DNA from: Hyphomicrobiaceae bacterium
GTDB lineage: Bacteria > Pseudomonadota > Alphaproteobacteria > Rhizobiales > Hyphomicrobiaceae
Length of the DNA: 64,000 nucleotides
Assembly (NCBI GenBank): GCA_025351355.1
Contig: JANXWC010000245.1
Location: forward strand, 1-64,000
Direction of reading: 5' to 3'
Shown: in pieces, positions 1 to 8,204 of the stretch
Layout: the number at the start of each line of letters is the position of its first letter
How positions within the stretch are numbered: position 1 is the first letter of the stretch
The notes under the pieces: generated by a model
What the model saw: only the letters and a program-made list of their open reading frames with translations
Database searches by the model: none
Told to the model about the DNA's origin: nothing
Position numbers and translations under genes: made by a program

Positions 1-135
1 TGGCCGCGAAGGCGGCCATCCACGACCGGGTTCCACGCGCGTTCGTCACGCAAGATTTTCAAACTCGCCACGCCCACCATTCTTCCAGCGATGTCCGTCA
101 TGGCTATTTGTCGTGGATGGCCGCCTTCGCGGCCA
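1..135. repeat. Palindromic MITE-like element, copy A
   Basis: Positions 1-26 and 110-135 are perfect 26-bp inverted repeats. Each arm begins or ends with its own palindrome, TGGCCGC-GAA-GGCGGCCA-like, so the element is a palindrome made of palindromes. The interior (27-109) encodes nothing recognisable. The element may extend left of the window. A sister element lies at 1963-2100 on the other side of the pentapeptide gene. Confidence 0.75.
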
Positions 136-180
136 GGACGACGGGAGGACGAGGTCCTGCGACGGATGGGTCCTGAACCC

Positions 181-212
181 GGTGCACCGCGGCTTCGCTC
201 ATTGCACCCTAC
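181..212. repeat. Small palindromic repeat downstream of pentapeptide gene
   Basis: GGTGCA at 181-186 pairs with TGCACC at 203-208 around a GCTTCGC-containing loop, and CCTAC follows. On the minus strand it reads as GTAGGGTGCAAT...GCGAAGC..., resembling the short GTAGGGTGG-type repeats scattered through many proteobacterial genomes. It lies just beyond the stop codon of the minus-strand gene ending at 221, so it could also act in transcript termination. No T tract is seen. Confidence 0.4.
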
Positions 213-220
213 ATAATTCC

Positions 221-1792
221 CTACTTCATACGCAGCATGTTGCGGACGGCCAAGCCAAACAGGAAGATCAGCAAACCGGAAAACGCCTTCTGCAGCATCG
301 ACGCGAACGTGACGCTGCTCGGCACGATGGCGATGGGATTGTCGCCGTAGCGCTCGATGCCATAGAGGCACCCGAACGTACGGTGCGCCGCATCCGTGCC
401 GCCATCGAGAAAAATGAAGGCGTTGCGGAACGCCAGATGCACCGCCTCGGTGGCTGCATTGGTCTGCGCACGCACCGGCGCGGCTAGCCCCGTAACGAGC
501 AACTCGCCCTTCTCGTTCTTGTCGGGCAAGCCGGCGTAACAGGGCTGATCGCGACTCCAGGCCAACATGCTGTAGGTACCGAAGGTGATGGGGCCCGACG
601 GCGCGCCGGCCTTGATCGCCGCCTCGCGTTCACGCACCACGTCCGGTGTCTGGCTGAGAAAATAAATCGTGCCCAGCGCGATGGTGAAAACCCATAGCGC
701 CAACGGCCGCGCCAGCGAGCGGCCGAAGTTCGAGATGAGCTGATAGATCCAGCCGAACCACCAGCGCAGCGCGCCCGCCCAGGCCTCGGGGCTCCAGACC
801 CGCCACGGCACGGGAAAATCGTCGACGCGCCGCGCCGAGGTGATTTCTCCAGCGAAGAACTGCATCTCGCTTTCGTGGTCGTGCCCCTGGATGGCCAACC
901 GCTTCAACGCGCGATAGCGGGCGGGATGCGTTTCGTTGCCTTGGACGAGCCGTTTAACGCGAGCCTTACTCCGCACCCAGAAATTTCCTGGGTCGGCGAC
1001 CGGCCTGCGGAAATGCAAATTATCGACCCGCGGCGCCTCCTCAAAATGCGCCTGGATGAAATCCGGTACGTCGTGAAAAGTCGCGCCCGCTAGAGAAAAC
1101 GCGCGCTCAGACCGGATGGCTTGGAAGGACGCAACTTTCGTAAATTTGGCATCCTCGTAAGACACAAAACTATTGAAGCTGACTTGGTTGAATTGCACGT
1201 CTTTCGTGAACGTCGCGGCGTCGAAGGCCGCCCAACCATTGAACGTCGAATCGCTAAAATCCGCTTTTCCCGCCAAATTCACATTATTGAACCACGCGCT
1301 TGTCGTGAACGTCGCTTCGTTAAAAAGCGTCTTGCCTAAGAATCGCGCTTGGCTGAACCAAACGTCCGCGGCAAAGCTCGCGTTGCTGTACCATGCTTCC
1401 TCGTTGAAAGTGGCCTCCTCGAACCTCGCTTCTCCAGCGAAAGTGGATCGCCCGAACCACGCGTTCCCCAAAAATTGCGTCGTCTGAAAACCCGCACGAC
1501 CTTCAAACTTCGCGGTATCGAACCAAGCAAGCCCCGGAAAAATGTAGCCTGAGAAGTCAACCGCTTTGGCGAAAGTGTGCGGATTGTCACTATTAGAGAA
1601 GTCGGCGAGTGTGGCTTTCATCCACGCTGCTGTGGCTCCGTTCTTGGCATCGCGACTGCCAAACTCACTACTCGCCACTGCCCACGTGCCCGCCTTTTCC
1701 ATGGCGGCGCGCTCATCGAGAATGTTTTGCGCCCAGGCGTTCCAGGCGTCGCGGCCTTGCGCATAAAGCGCCAGCGTTTCCTCGCGATTCAC
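221..1792 (-). CDS. Membrane-anchored pentapeptide-repeat protein
   Basis: The first half of the protein carries about 16 copies of an 11-residue unit with aromatic or aliphatic residues alternately 5 and 6 apart (AWF-DTAKF, AGF-QTTQF, ARF-EEATF and so on). This is the pattern of the multi-copy pentapeptide (right-handed beta-helix) families. Two hydrophobic segments follow, one after the basic WIYQLISNFGRSLARP stretch and one at the extreme C-terminus ending RNMLRMK, so the helix is probably tethered to the inner membrane. The reading frame is open back to a GTG at 1816. A second GTG at 1792 has an AGGGGGA Shine-Dalgarno six bases upstream and is preferred (523 aa). Function is unknown; the C-terminal part resembles membrane-bound pentapeptide proteins of Hyphomicrobiales. 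Confidence 0.85.
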   Translation of the reverse strand: MNREETLALYAQGRDAWNAWAQNILDERAAMEKAGTWAVASSEFGSRDAKNGATAAWMKATLADFSNSDNPHTFAKAVDFSGYIFPGLAWFDTAKFEGRAGFQTTQFLGNAWFGRSTFAGEARFEEATFNEEAWYSNASFAADVWFSQARFLGKTLFNEATFTTSAWFNNVNLAGKADFSDSTFNGWAAFDAATFTKDVQFNQVSFNSFVSYEDAKFTKVASFQAIRSERAFSLAGATFHDVPDFIQAHFEEAPRVDNLHFRRPVADPGNFWVRSKARVKRLVQGNETHPARYRALKRLAIQGHDHESEMQFFAGEITSARRVDDFPVPWRVWSPEAWAGALRWWFGWIYQLISNFGRSLARPLALWVFTIALGTIYFLSQTPDVVREREAAIKAGAPSGPITFGTYSMLAWSRDQPCYAGLPDKNEKGELLVTGLAAPVRAQTNAATEAVHLAFRNAFIFLDGGTDAAHRTFGCLYGIERYGDNPIAIVPSSVTFASMLQKAFSGLLIFLFGLAVRNMLRMK

Positions 1793-2136
1793 AGGCAATC
1801 CCCCTAAAAATTCCACCGCCGATCATCCGCCGGCATCATGCGCCAACTGAAAGTGTTTGCACAAAACGTCCGTACTGCGGCAATCGTGCACCGCCGGACG
1901 CGGAACACTAGCGTTCTGACTCATTCAAATAGTACCCGGAAATCATACTCAAAACTCCGTCATGGCCGCGCAGGCGGCCACCCAAGCGACCATCGATGAA
2001 GCGCCATATCAAGCCCGGAATACTGACGTTTCAGCTGTTTCTCATTCATCGAGTTGATCAAATAAAAATTGACTTGCTTGGGTGGCCGCCTGCGCGGCCA
2101 CGACGAAAGTGGGTACCTTCTGTATGTTCCAGAACA
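1793..2136. other. Intergenic region holding repeat copy B
   Basis: No plausible gene is seen in these 344 nt. The stretch is AT-richer than its surroundings and contains the palindromic element at 1963-2100. It should also contain the promoter of the minus-strand pentapeptide gene, but I cannot point to convincing -35 and -10 boxes. Confidence 0.6.
1963..2100. repeat. Palindromic MITE-like element, copy B
   Basis: Positions 1963-1986 and 2077-2100 are perfect 24-bp inverted repeats, each containing the internal palindrome TGGCCGC-GCAG-GCGGCCA. The design and total length (138 bp) match copy A at 1-135, but the interior sequence (1987-2076) is unrelated. The interior has no coding capacity. 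Confidence 0.75.
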
Positions 2137-2751
2137 CTAGCGATCGCTGATTGCTGAGCGCATCAGCAGGCGGCTGATCGGGGCGGTCACTGCGAGGGCG
2201 GCGACGGCAGTGTGGCCGGTGTGATCCATCTTCCGCATCGTCTTGCTGAGTATGCCGAGTAATTTTTCGTCGTCGTAGTGCGGGTGCGCTGCGACGAAGG
2301 CGGCCAAGTAATGCTCCACGAAAACCACGCCCACTGCATTTTCCAGCGCCTGGCTTTCCGCGTCGCTTTTCAGGTCCTGCTTCTTGATCAGCTTGACGAC
2401 GTGGCTGATCTGCTCGGCGGGATAACCGCACCCCGTCAAGATCCCGGTCACCAGATCGGCATGAAGCTGGCGGCACGCCGTCCGCCAGCCATTGTAACCT
2501 TGGCGGCCGAGCGGATAGCTGTCGCGCGCGATCCGCCAGCGGCAAATGTGCTGCGCCCGGGCGGCCAGCCGCAACGATTCCGACGCCTCCGGATAAAGCT
2601 GCGCCAGTCCCGCCGAGAGTCGCTCTGAATAAAGCACCTCGCGTGGGCGCGACACGCCGTCGGCTGTTTCGCGGCGCGGATCGGTCGCGTTCAGCCGATC
2701 GATTTCGGCGATGGCGCGCTCGAAGCGCGATGAATTGGCGGGCGCGCTCAT
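2137..2751 (-). CDS. DUF4202 domain-containing protein
   Basis: This 204-aa soluble protein matches the DUF4202 family along its whole length. It opens with FERAIAEIDRLNATDP, then has the YSERLSAGLAQLYP segment and the AARAQHICRW and RDSYPLGRQGY motifs that are typical of the family. It is rich in His and Asp in the middle (HADLV, CGY, HVVKLIKKQDL), which would suit a metal-binding HD-like fold, but the family has no established function. The start at 2751 gives the usual family length. It is transcribed away from the FNT channel gene; in other proteobacteria DUF4202 genes are often seen near nitrite or sulfite reduction genes, so the position beside a nitrite-type channel may be meaningful (inference). 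Confidence 0.85.
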   Translation of the reverse strand: MSAPANSSRFERAIAEIDRLNATDPRRETADGVSRPREVLYSERLSAGLAQLYPEASESLRLAARAQHICRWRIARDSYPLGRQGYNGWRTACRQLHADLVTGILTGCGYPAEQISHVVKLIKKQDLKSDAESQALENAVGVVFVEHYLAAFVAAHPHYDDEKLLGILSKTMRKMDHTGHTAVAALAVTAPISRLLMRSAISDR

Positions 2752-2927
2752 AGGTGATCCGAAGTGGCGGTTAGGACTGTTGTGTTAGCGCGTAAGGCTC
2801 CGCAGGAACAGCCCAAATTATGAGCACAACGGCGATGCATTAGGCAGCCAATTGCCTTGCTCGAACATTGCTCAAATATTTGGCATCAAATACGAAGAGT
2901 GCTGCAATGTTGCCCAGAGGAGACCTA

Positions 2928-3740
2928 ATGGCTTATCTCGCGCCCGCCGAATTCGTCACCAAGATGATCGATGCCGGTGAATCCAAAGTCTTCATGTCGA
3001 CGCGTGATACGCTGATCCGCTCTTACATGGCCGGCGCCATTCTCGCGCTCGCCGCTGCCTTCGCTGTCACGATCAATGTGCAGACCGGACAGCCATTGGC
3101 CGGCGCTGTGCTCTTTCCAGTCGGCTTCTGCCTGCTGTATCTGCTGGGGTTTGATCTGTTGACGGGCGTGTTTACGCTGGTGCCATTGGCCCTGATCGAC
3201 AAGCGTCCAGGCGTCACCATCGGCGGCGTGTTGCGCAATTGGACGCTGGTGTTCTTCGGTAATTTCGCAGGTGCCCTCACCGTCGCCGTGATGATGGCGA
3301 TCGTCTTCACCTTCGGCTTCAGCCAGGCTCCCGATGCCGTCGGCCAACGCATTGGCACGATCGGCGAAGGTCGCACGATAGGTTATGCGGCGCATGGTGC
3401 TGCGGGCATGCTGACGCTGTTCATTCGCGGTATCCTGTGTAACTGGATGGTTTCGACCGGTGTGGTCGCAGCCATCATGTCGACCTCGGTATCCGGCAAG
3501 GTGATCGCCATGTGGATGCCGATCATGGTATTTTTCTACATGGGCTTTGAGCACTCGATCGTGAACATGTATCTGTTCCCATCGGGCCTGATGCTGGGCG
3601 GCAAGTTTTCGATCATGGATTATCTTATCTGGAACGAGATCCCGACGGTGATCGGCAATTTGATTGGCGGCATCACATTCGTCGGGCTGACGCTTTACTC
3701 CACGCACGCCAAGACAGGGCCGAAGCGCAAAGCCTATTGA
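2928..3740 (+). CDS. Formate/nitrite transporter (FNT) family channel
   Basis: This is a 270-aa integral membrane protein with six predicted hydrophobic spans, the size and topology of FocA/NirC pentameric anion channels. Family features include the N-terminal AP-x-EF helix, the GFDLLTG segment, the central RGILCNWMV segment and FFYMGFEHSIVNMY, which holds the family's conserved FEHS-x-x-NM motif and its pore-lining His. The open frame reaches back to 2868, but the ATG at 2928 has an AGAGGAGA ribosome site five to six bases upstream and gives the standard N-terminus. A CAAATATTTG palindrome at 2873-2882 lies in the presumed promoter. The gene is followed by a strong hairpin and a kinase/phosphatase gene. 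Formate versus nitrite specificity cannot be decided from sequence alone; the neighbour favours nitrite. Confidence 0.9.
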   Translation: MAYLAPAEFVTKMIDAGESKVFMSTRDTLIRSYMAGAILALAAAFAVTINVQTGQPLAGAVLFPVGFCLLYLLGFDLLTGVFTLVPLALIDKRPGVTIGGVLRNWTLVFFGNFAGALTVAVMMAIVFTFGFSQAPDAVGQRIGTIGEGRTIGYAAHGAAGMLTLFIRGILCNWMVSTGVVAAIMSTSVSGKVIAMWMPIMVFFYMGFEHSIVNMYLFPSGLMLGGKFSIMDYLIWNEIPTVIGNLIGGITFVGLTLYSTHAKTGPKRKAY

Positions 3741-3753
3741 TGGTTTCAAATCA

Positions 3754-3789
3754 ACGATCGCTCCGGCTGCTTGACGCCGGAGCGATCGT
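3754..3789 (+). terminator. 14-bp stem-loop between FNT channel and kinase gene
   Basis: Positions 3754-3767 and 3776-3789 form a perfect 14-bp stem around an 8-nt loop, 14 nt after the channel stop codon and 15 nt before the kinase start. There is no T tract, so it may be a mRNA-stabilising or attenuating structure that lowers expression of the downstream regulator, rather than a full terminator. Confidence 0.55.
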
Positions 3790-3804
3790 CATGAGCTGCA
3801 GAAC

Positions 3805-5529
3805 ATGGGGCGCGAGCTCAAACTATCGATCGGGCAATATTCCGATAAAGGGCTGAAGGAGGTCAACCAGGACTTCCACGGCGTCCTCGTGCCCGAGCAA
3901 CCGGCGTTGGCGCTGAAGGGCATCGCCATTGCGCTGGCCGATGGCATCTCCACCAGCAGCGTCAGCAACGTTGCCGCTGAAACAGCTATCAAGAGCTTTC
4001 TCACCGACTATTACTGCACATCCGACAGCTGGTCCGTGAAGACGTCGGCGCAGCGGGTGATTGCGGCGACCAACTCCTGGCTGCATGCCCAGACGCGGCG
4101 CAGCCAGCACCGCTACGACATGGACAAGGGCTATGTCTGTACGTTGAGCGTGCTGGTCGTCAAATCGGCGACGGCGCATATTTTTCATATCGGCGATGCC
4201 CGCGTATTTCGCGTCGCCGGCAAGTCGCTGGAGCAACTGACCGCCGACCACCGCGTTTCCGTTGCCGGAGACGAGACCTACCTGGGCCGTGCGCTTGGCA
4301 TGAATGCAGAAGTCGAGATCGATTATCGCACGATCCCGCTGGAGCGTGGCGACATCTTCGTTCTCGCCACCGACGGCGTCTACGAGCATGTGGCCGCCCC
4401 GCTCGTGACGGCCACAATCGCGGCACATGCAGCCGACCTCGATGCCGCCGCCCGCAGCATCGTCACCGAAGCGCTGAAGAATGGCAGCACCGACAATCTA
4501 ACGCTGCAGATCGTGCGGATCGACGAGTTGCCCGCCATCGAGGCCGGCGAGGCCGTCGATCAGGCGGCGAACCTGCCGTTGCCGCCGCTGCTCGACGCGC
4601 GCATGGTTTTTGACGGCTACAGAATCGAGCGCCAGCTGCATGCCAGCAACCGCAGCCACATCTATCTGGCATCCGACCTTGAGAGCGGCGAGGTCGTCGC
4701 GCTGAAGGTGCCGTCGATCGATCTGCGCGGCGATGCCAATTACCTCAAGCGCTTCATGATGGAAGAATGGGTGGCGCGGCGCATCGACAGCCCCCACGTC
4801 TTGAAGTCGAGCCAGCCGACGCGCAAGCGCAACTTCCTCTATGTTGTCATGGAGTACGTGGAGGGGCAGACACTGGCGCAATGGATGTTGGACAACCCCA
4901 AGCCGCCCCTCGAGGCGGTCCGGGCCATTGTCGAACAGCTGGCGATCGGCCTGCGCGCGCTTCATCGGCGGGAGATGCTGCACCAGGACCTGCGGCCTGA
5001 AAACGTTATAATCGACGCCTCCGGTACCGCTAAAATTATCGACTTCGGCTCGATCCGGGTGGCCGGCGTGCTGGAAGCCAATCCATCGACCGACGGCGAA
5101 GACATTCTCGGAACCCTGCAGTTTACCGCGCCCGAATATTTCATCGGCGATCCCGGCACGCCGCGATCCGATCTTTTTTCATTGGGTGTCATCGCCTACC
5201 AGATGCTGACCGGCCGCCTGCCCTACGGTACCAAGGTTGCGCAGGCGCGCACCAAGGCACTGCAGCGCAAGCTCAAGTATGCCGCGGCCCATCGATACAA
5301 CGACGACATTCCCCCGTGGATCGATCGCACGCTGCAACGCGCCGTCCATCCCGATCCACAGAAGCGCTATGAGGCGATGTCCGAGCTGGTCTACGACCTG
5401 CGTCATCCCAAAGACGAGTACCTGCGCTCCGGCCAAGTGCCCATTCTGGAGCGTAATTCGCTGCTGTTCTGGCAATCGGTCTGTTTCGTCCTGGCGGTCT
5501 CGCTCGCCTACCTTCTGATTACTCGCTGA
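3805..5529 (+). CDS. PP2C phosphatase / Ser-Thr protein kinase fusion
   Basis: Residues ~1-240 are a PP2C-type phosphatase: ALADGIS (metal-binding D46-G47), IGDARVFR, ATDGVYEH (D190-G191) and TDNLT (D230) supply the usual acidic metal ligands. Residues ~265-530 are a Hanks-type kinase with the catalytic Lys in VALK (K301), the loop HQDLRPEN (D395), DFG at 413-415 and APE at 442-444. A single C-terminal membrane span (LLFWQSVCFVLAVSLAYLL) anchors it. The HRD motif is HQD, which is tolerated in many kinases. Such bifunctional proteins are recurrently encoded next to nitrate/nitrite transporters in proteobacteria; here the partner is the FNT channel just upstream. That it controls the channel by reversible phosphorylation is inference. 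The start codon has only a weak ribosome site. Confidence 0.92.
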   Translation: MGRELKLSIGQYSDKGLKEVNQDFHGVLVPEQPALALKGIAIALADGISTSSVSNVAAETAIKSFLTDYYCTSDSWSVKTSAQRVIAATNSWLHAQTRRSQHRYDMDKGYVCTLSVLVVKSATAHIFHIGDARVFRVAGKSLEQLTADHRVSVAGDETYLGRALGMNAEVEIDYRTIPLERGDIFVLATDGVYEHVAAPLVTATIAAHAADLDAAARSIVTEALKNGSTDNLTLQIVRIDELPAIEAGEAVDQAANLPLPPLLDARMVFDGYRIERQLHASNRSHIYLASDLESGEVVALKVPSIDLRGDANYLKRFMMEEWVARRIDSPHVLKSSQPTRKRNFLYVVMEYVEGQTLAQWMLDNPKPPLEAVRAIVEQLAIGLRALHRREMLHQDLRPENVIIDASGTAKIIDFGSIRVAGVLEANPSTDGEDILGTLQFTAPEYFIGDPGTPRSDLFSLGVIAYQMLTGRLPYGTKVAQARTKALQRKLKYAAAHRYNDDIPPWIDRTLQRAVHPDPQKRYEAMSELVYDLRHPKDEYLRSGQVPILERNSLLFWQSVCFVLAVSLAYLLITR

Positions 5530-5542
5530 GGCGAGGCCGGGC

Positions 5543-6052
5543 TCACTCCCGCAACAACATCAAATCGGTGTCGGCGGGTTTGAGACCGGCTTGCGTCAGC
5601 AGGCAATGGACTTGGCCGCGATGGTGAGCCTGGTGATTGAAAAAGTGCGCAACCAGCATTCCAATAGATGCGGTGGACGTGCGCTTGCCATCGCTTGATG
5701 TCCAGGTGAGATCCTCAGACAGCCATACCGGTGATATCCTATCGGACCATGCAATAATTTCCGCATCGAAGGCTGCGCGGCGCTGGCGCAGATCGGCCCA
5801 GTCCGGCCAAAGATCAGCGAAACCAGCGTTACCCGGTCTTGCCGGCGCCACGGGCTCCGACGGATCGAAGCGATGCAGCCACGTCATGTCGCCCCACAGC
5901 AAGTGGGCGAGCGTGCCATGGATCGAGCCGAAAAAGGCTGCGGCATCGCGCTTGCGTTCGGCATCCGGCAGGCGATCGGCGCAGCCGTAGAGGTTCTCGT
6001 TTTGCCAGCGGTTGTAACGGGACATGCGCTGGACATAGGCGTTTGTGATCAT
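5543..6052 (-). CDS. DinB family protein
   Basis: This 169-aa protein has the four-helix-bundle DinB/YfiT pattern: an N-terminal YNRWQNENLY helix, IHGTLAHLLWGD, then HFFNHQAHHRGQ near the C-terminus. H50, H140 and H144 are the probable metal triad. The family contains metal-dependent thiol transferases (bacillithiol or mycothiol) and many proteins of unknown role. In alphaproteobacteria, which make glutathione, the substrate is not known. It is convergent with the kinase gene and divergent from the BKACE gene; the 78-nt gap at 6053-6130 would hold both promoters. Confidence 0.9.
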   Translation of the reverse strand: MITNAYVQRMSRYNRWQNENLYGCADRLPDAERKRDAAAFFGSIHGTLAHLLWGDMTWLHRFDPSEPVAPARPGNAGFADLWPDWADLRQRRAAFDAEIIAWSDRISPVWLSEDLTWTSSDGKRTSTASIGMLVAHFFNHQAHHRGQVHCLLTQAGLKPADTDLMLLRE

Positions 6053-6130
6053 GGCACTTCCCCTCCGCGATCCGGGCTGCTAGGCGAGATTAGCATTTCA
6101 CAATCCTATCCCGCCAGCGAGAGCCGTCCC

Positions 6131-6958
6131 ATGTCTGTTCCCTGCATCATTACTGTCGCCATCACCGGCTCTGTCCCGAGCAAAGCCGACAACCCCGCCG
6201 TGCCGATCACCATCGCCGAGCAAATCGAATCGACGCACGCCGCCTTTGAGGCCGGCGCGACGCTGGCGCATTGCCATGTGCGCGACGATCAGGGCAAGCG
6301 GACGTCGGATCCGGCGCGGTTCGGCAAGCTACTGGAAGGCCTCAACAAGCATTGCCCCGGCATGATCGTGCAGCTGTCGACGGGCGGCCGCTCCGGCAAT
6401 GGGCGCGAGCGCGGTGGCATGCTGTCGCTCAAGCCGGACATGGCGTCGCTGTCGACCGGATCGTGCAATTTCCCGACGCGCGTCTACGAGAATGCGCCGG
6501 AACTGGTGGAGTGGCTGGCCGCGGAAATGCTGGCCTACAACGTCAAGCCTGAAGTGGAGGCGTTCGATCTGTCAATGATCTTCCAGGCCGTCGCGATGCA
6601 GAAAGCCGGCAAGATGAAAGGCCCCCTGCACGTGCAGTTCGTGATGGGCGTGAAAAACGCCATGCCGGTCGATCGCGAGACGTTCGAATTCTACATCAAG
6701 ACGCTGAAGCGGCTGGCGCCGGATGCTACTTGGACCGGTGCGGGCATCGGCAAGGATCAGCTGACGCTCAACGAATGGGCGCTGGAACTGGGCGGCCACT
6801 GCCGCACCGGCCTCGAGGACAATATCCGTTGGGACAAGACCAAACTCGCGCCATCGAATGCGGCTCTGGTCAAGCGCGTCGCCGACATGTGCGGCAAATA
6901 CGGCCGTCACGCCGCCACCGTGAAGGAGGCCCGCGCGCTGCTCCACTTGGCGGCGTAA
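6131..6958 (+). CDS. Beta-keto acid cleavage enzyme (BKACE, DUF849)
   Basis: A 275-aa TIM-barrel enzyme of the 3-keto-5-aminohexanoate cleavage (Kce/BKACE) family, which condenses a beta-keto acid with acetyl-CoA to give acetoacetate plus a new CoA ester. It shows the N-terminal VAITGSVPSK segment, HCHVRDDQG with the zinc-binding His pair (H47, H49), LSTGGRSG and the C-terminal GGHCRTGLEDN motif with the zinc-ligand Glu. The frame is open back to 5873, across the dinB promoter, but the ATG at 6131 gives the exact family N-terminus (SVPCIITVAITG). The beta-keto acid substrate cannot be read from sequence: the family handles carnitine, lysine and beta-ketoadipate-like substrates, and no such pathway genes flank it here. 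Confidence 0.9.
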   Translation: MSVPCIITVAITGSVPSKADNPAVPITIAEQIESTHAAFEAGATLAHCHVRDDQGKRTSDPARFGKLLEGLNKHCPGMIVQLSTGGRSGNGRERGGMLSLKPDMASLSTGSCNFPTRVYENAPELVEWLAAEMLAYNVKPEVEAFDLSMIFQAVAMQKAGKMKGPLHVQFVMGVKNAMPVDRETFEFYIKTLKRLAPDATWTGAGIGKDQLTLNEWALELGGHCRTGLEDNIRWDKTKLAPSNAALVKRVADMCGKYGRHAATVKEARALLHLAA

Positions 6959-6970
6959 TCTACTTTCTTC

Positions 6971-7190
6971 CTCCACCTTTTGATGGGGGAGGGCCAAACG
7001 CCATCGGTTTAGACCGGCCAGCGGCGAGTCTCCAGATCCACAAAGGCCGGTCTAAGCCGCTGGCGTTTGGGGTGGGGGTGGCCAGCCGCCCGCACCGAGC
7101 CAAAGCCCACCCCCACCCGGCACGGCCAACGATTTTTTGTAGCAAAAAAATCGTGCCGCTGCCGACCTCCCCCATCGAGGGGGAGGAGAG
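6971..7190. repeat. Composite intergenic repeat with nested inverted repeats
   Basis: This stretch between two convergent genes is almost entirely self-complementary. Arms 6994-7019 and 7045-7070 pair at 24 of 26 positions around a 25-nt loop. GGGTGGGGGTGG near 7071-7082 faces CCACCCCCACCC near 7108-7119. A third hairpin with A/T-rich arms lies at 7130-7153. The outer edges (CCTCCACC...TGGGGGAGG near 6971-6993 and CCTCCCCC...GGGGGAGG near 7166-7187) are inverted copies of each other. It looks like a mosaic of interspersed palindromic repeats and may act as a bidirectional terminator. Confidence 0.7.
7130..7154. terminator. Bidirectional terminator-like hairpin
   Basis: ACGATTTTTT-G pairs with C-AAAAAAATCGT across the loop TAG. 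The T and A tracts lie inside the stem rather than after it, so function as a terminator is plausible but unproven. It sits between the BKACE gene (+) and the HAD gene (-). Confidence 0.35.
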
Positions 7191-7228
7191 ATATTGGCGA
7201 CAATTACGAGGTGAGACACGACACGTTT

Positions 7229-8149
7229 TCACCAGACCAGAGCCGTCATGACAGCCTTGGGCCGCGCGGCGTTAAGTGCCAGAAAATGAGCTAGCGGCGC
7301 TGGCTGAACTACGCCATCGACAATCAGTTCGTCGCGGTGCAGACCGCCGGCGATGAAGAGTGAATCGACGCCCGCATTTTCGGCGGATTTGACGTCGGTG
7401 CGCACGGCATCGCCGATACCGAGTACGCGCCGCAAATCCAGTTTGTGCCCGCGGATGTCCGCGGCGATCGCCAGCGCCGTCGCGTAGGCGAAGGGATGCG
7501 GCTTGCCACCCCAGAAAACGTGGCCGCCCATAGCTTCGTAGAGCGCAGCAATGGCGCCGGCGCACGGCAAAAGATCGGCGCCAACGTGCACGGCCAGATC
7601 GGGGTTGACGCAAACAAACGGCAACTGCCGCGCATATGCCTCGCGCAAGACGGGCAAATAGTGTTCGGCGGTTTCGCGGTGATCATCGACCAATCCGGTG
7701 CAGGCCACGGCATCGGCGTCCGCCAGACTATCGACAAGATTTGGCACGGCGTCGAAAAACGAGGCGTCGCGTACGCGCGGGCCGATGCCGTAAACGCGGG
7801 CATAGCGCTGGTCGGCGATATACTTGAGCGCCAGGTCACCCGACCCGACAATGGCGTCCCACGCCTCGCGGCGCACACCCTTGTCGGCAAGTAATTCAGC
7901 GATGGCGGGCGCCGTCATCGGTGCATTGGAGACCATGACCACGATGCCGCCGGCGCTGCGGAAACGCGGCAGCGCATCGTTGGCACCGGGATAAGCCTTG
8001 CGGCCATCGTGCACGACGCCCCACAGGTCGCACAGCAGCACGTCATAGCGGCCGAGCAGATCTGCGGCCGACGATAAGATAGGCGGGATTGACACGTCCG
8101 TGTTGCTCGCAATGTTTGCGGCTTGCGTTGAGCGCGCGAGGCTGCCCAT
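7229..8149 (-). CDS. HAD-IIA family phosphatase (TIGR01459-type)
   Basis: The protein is a HAD hydrolase with motif I LLCDLWGVVHDG (nucleophile and acid Asp; the second is replaced by Trp-Gly as in the TIGR01459 subgroup), motif II VVMVSNAP, the conserved GGKPHP lysine motif and the acidic motif GIGDAVRTDV. It belongs to the NagD/phosphoglycolate-phosphatase-like HAD-IIA class, so it probably dephosphorylates a small sugar or nucleotide phosphate; the substrate is not known. The frame is open to a GTG at 8191, but the ATG at 8149 or a GTG at 8095 are more likely starts because the longer version runs almost into the divergent gene at 8205. None of the three has a clear ribosome site, so the start is uncertain. 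Confidence 0.85.
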   Translation of the reverse strand: MGSLARSTQAANIASNTDVSIPPILSSAADLLGRYDVLLCDLWGVVHDGRKAYPGANDALPRFRSAGGIVVMVSNAPMTAPAIAELLADKGVRREAWDAIVGSGDLALKYIADQRYARVYGIGPRVRDASFFDAVPNLVDSLADADAVACTGLVDDHRETAEHYLPVLREAYARQLPFVCVNPDLAVHVGADLLPCAGAIAALYEAMGGHVFWGGKPHPFAYATALAIAADIRGHKLDLRRVLGIGDAVRTDVKSAENAGVDSLFIAGGLHRDELIVDGVVQPAPLAHFLALNAARPKAVMTALVW

Positions 8150-8204
8150 AAAGCGCCGCGGCGGCGGGTGAGTTCTGCAGCCTTTAAGCACAGCGGGATC
8201 GCCG

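Noticed and set aside
113-487. 124-codon plus-strand frame at the left edge
   Set aside because: It crosses a repeat arm and the antisense of the pentapeptide gene's C-terminus; the product is compositionally odd.
2925-3749. 274-codon minus-strand frame over the FNT channel gene
   Set aside because: His/Asp/Gln-rich antisense product with no motif; the plus strand encodes a clear six-span channel.
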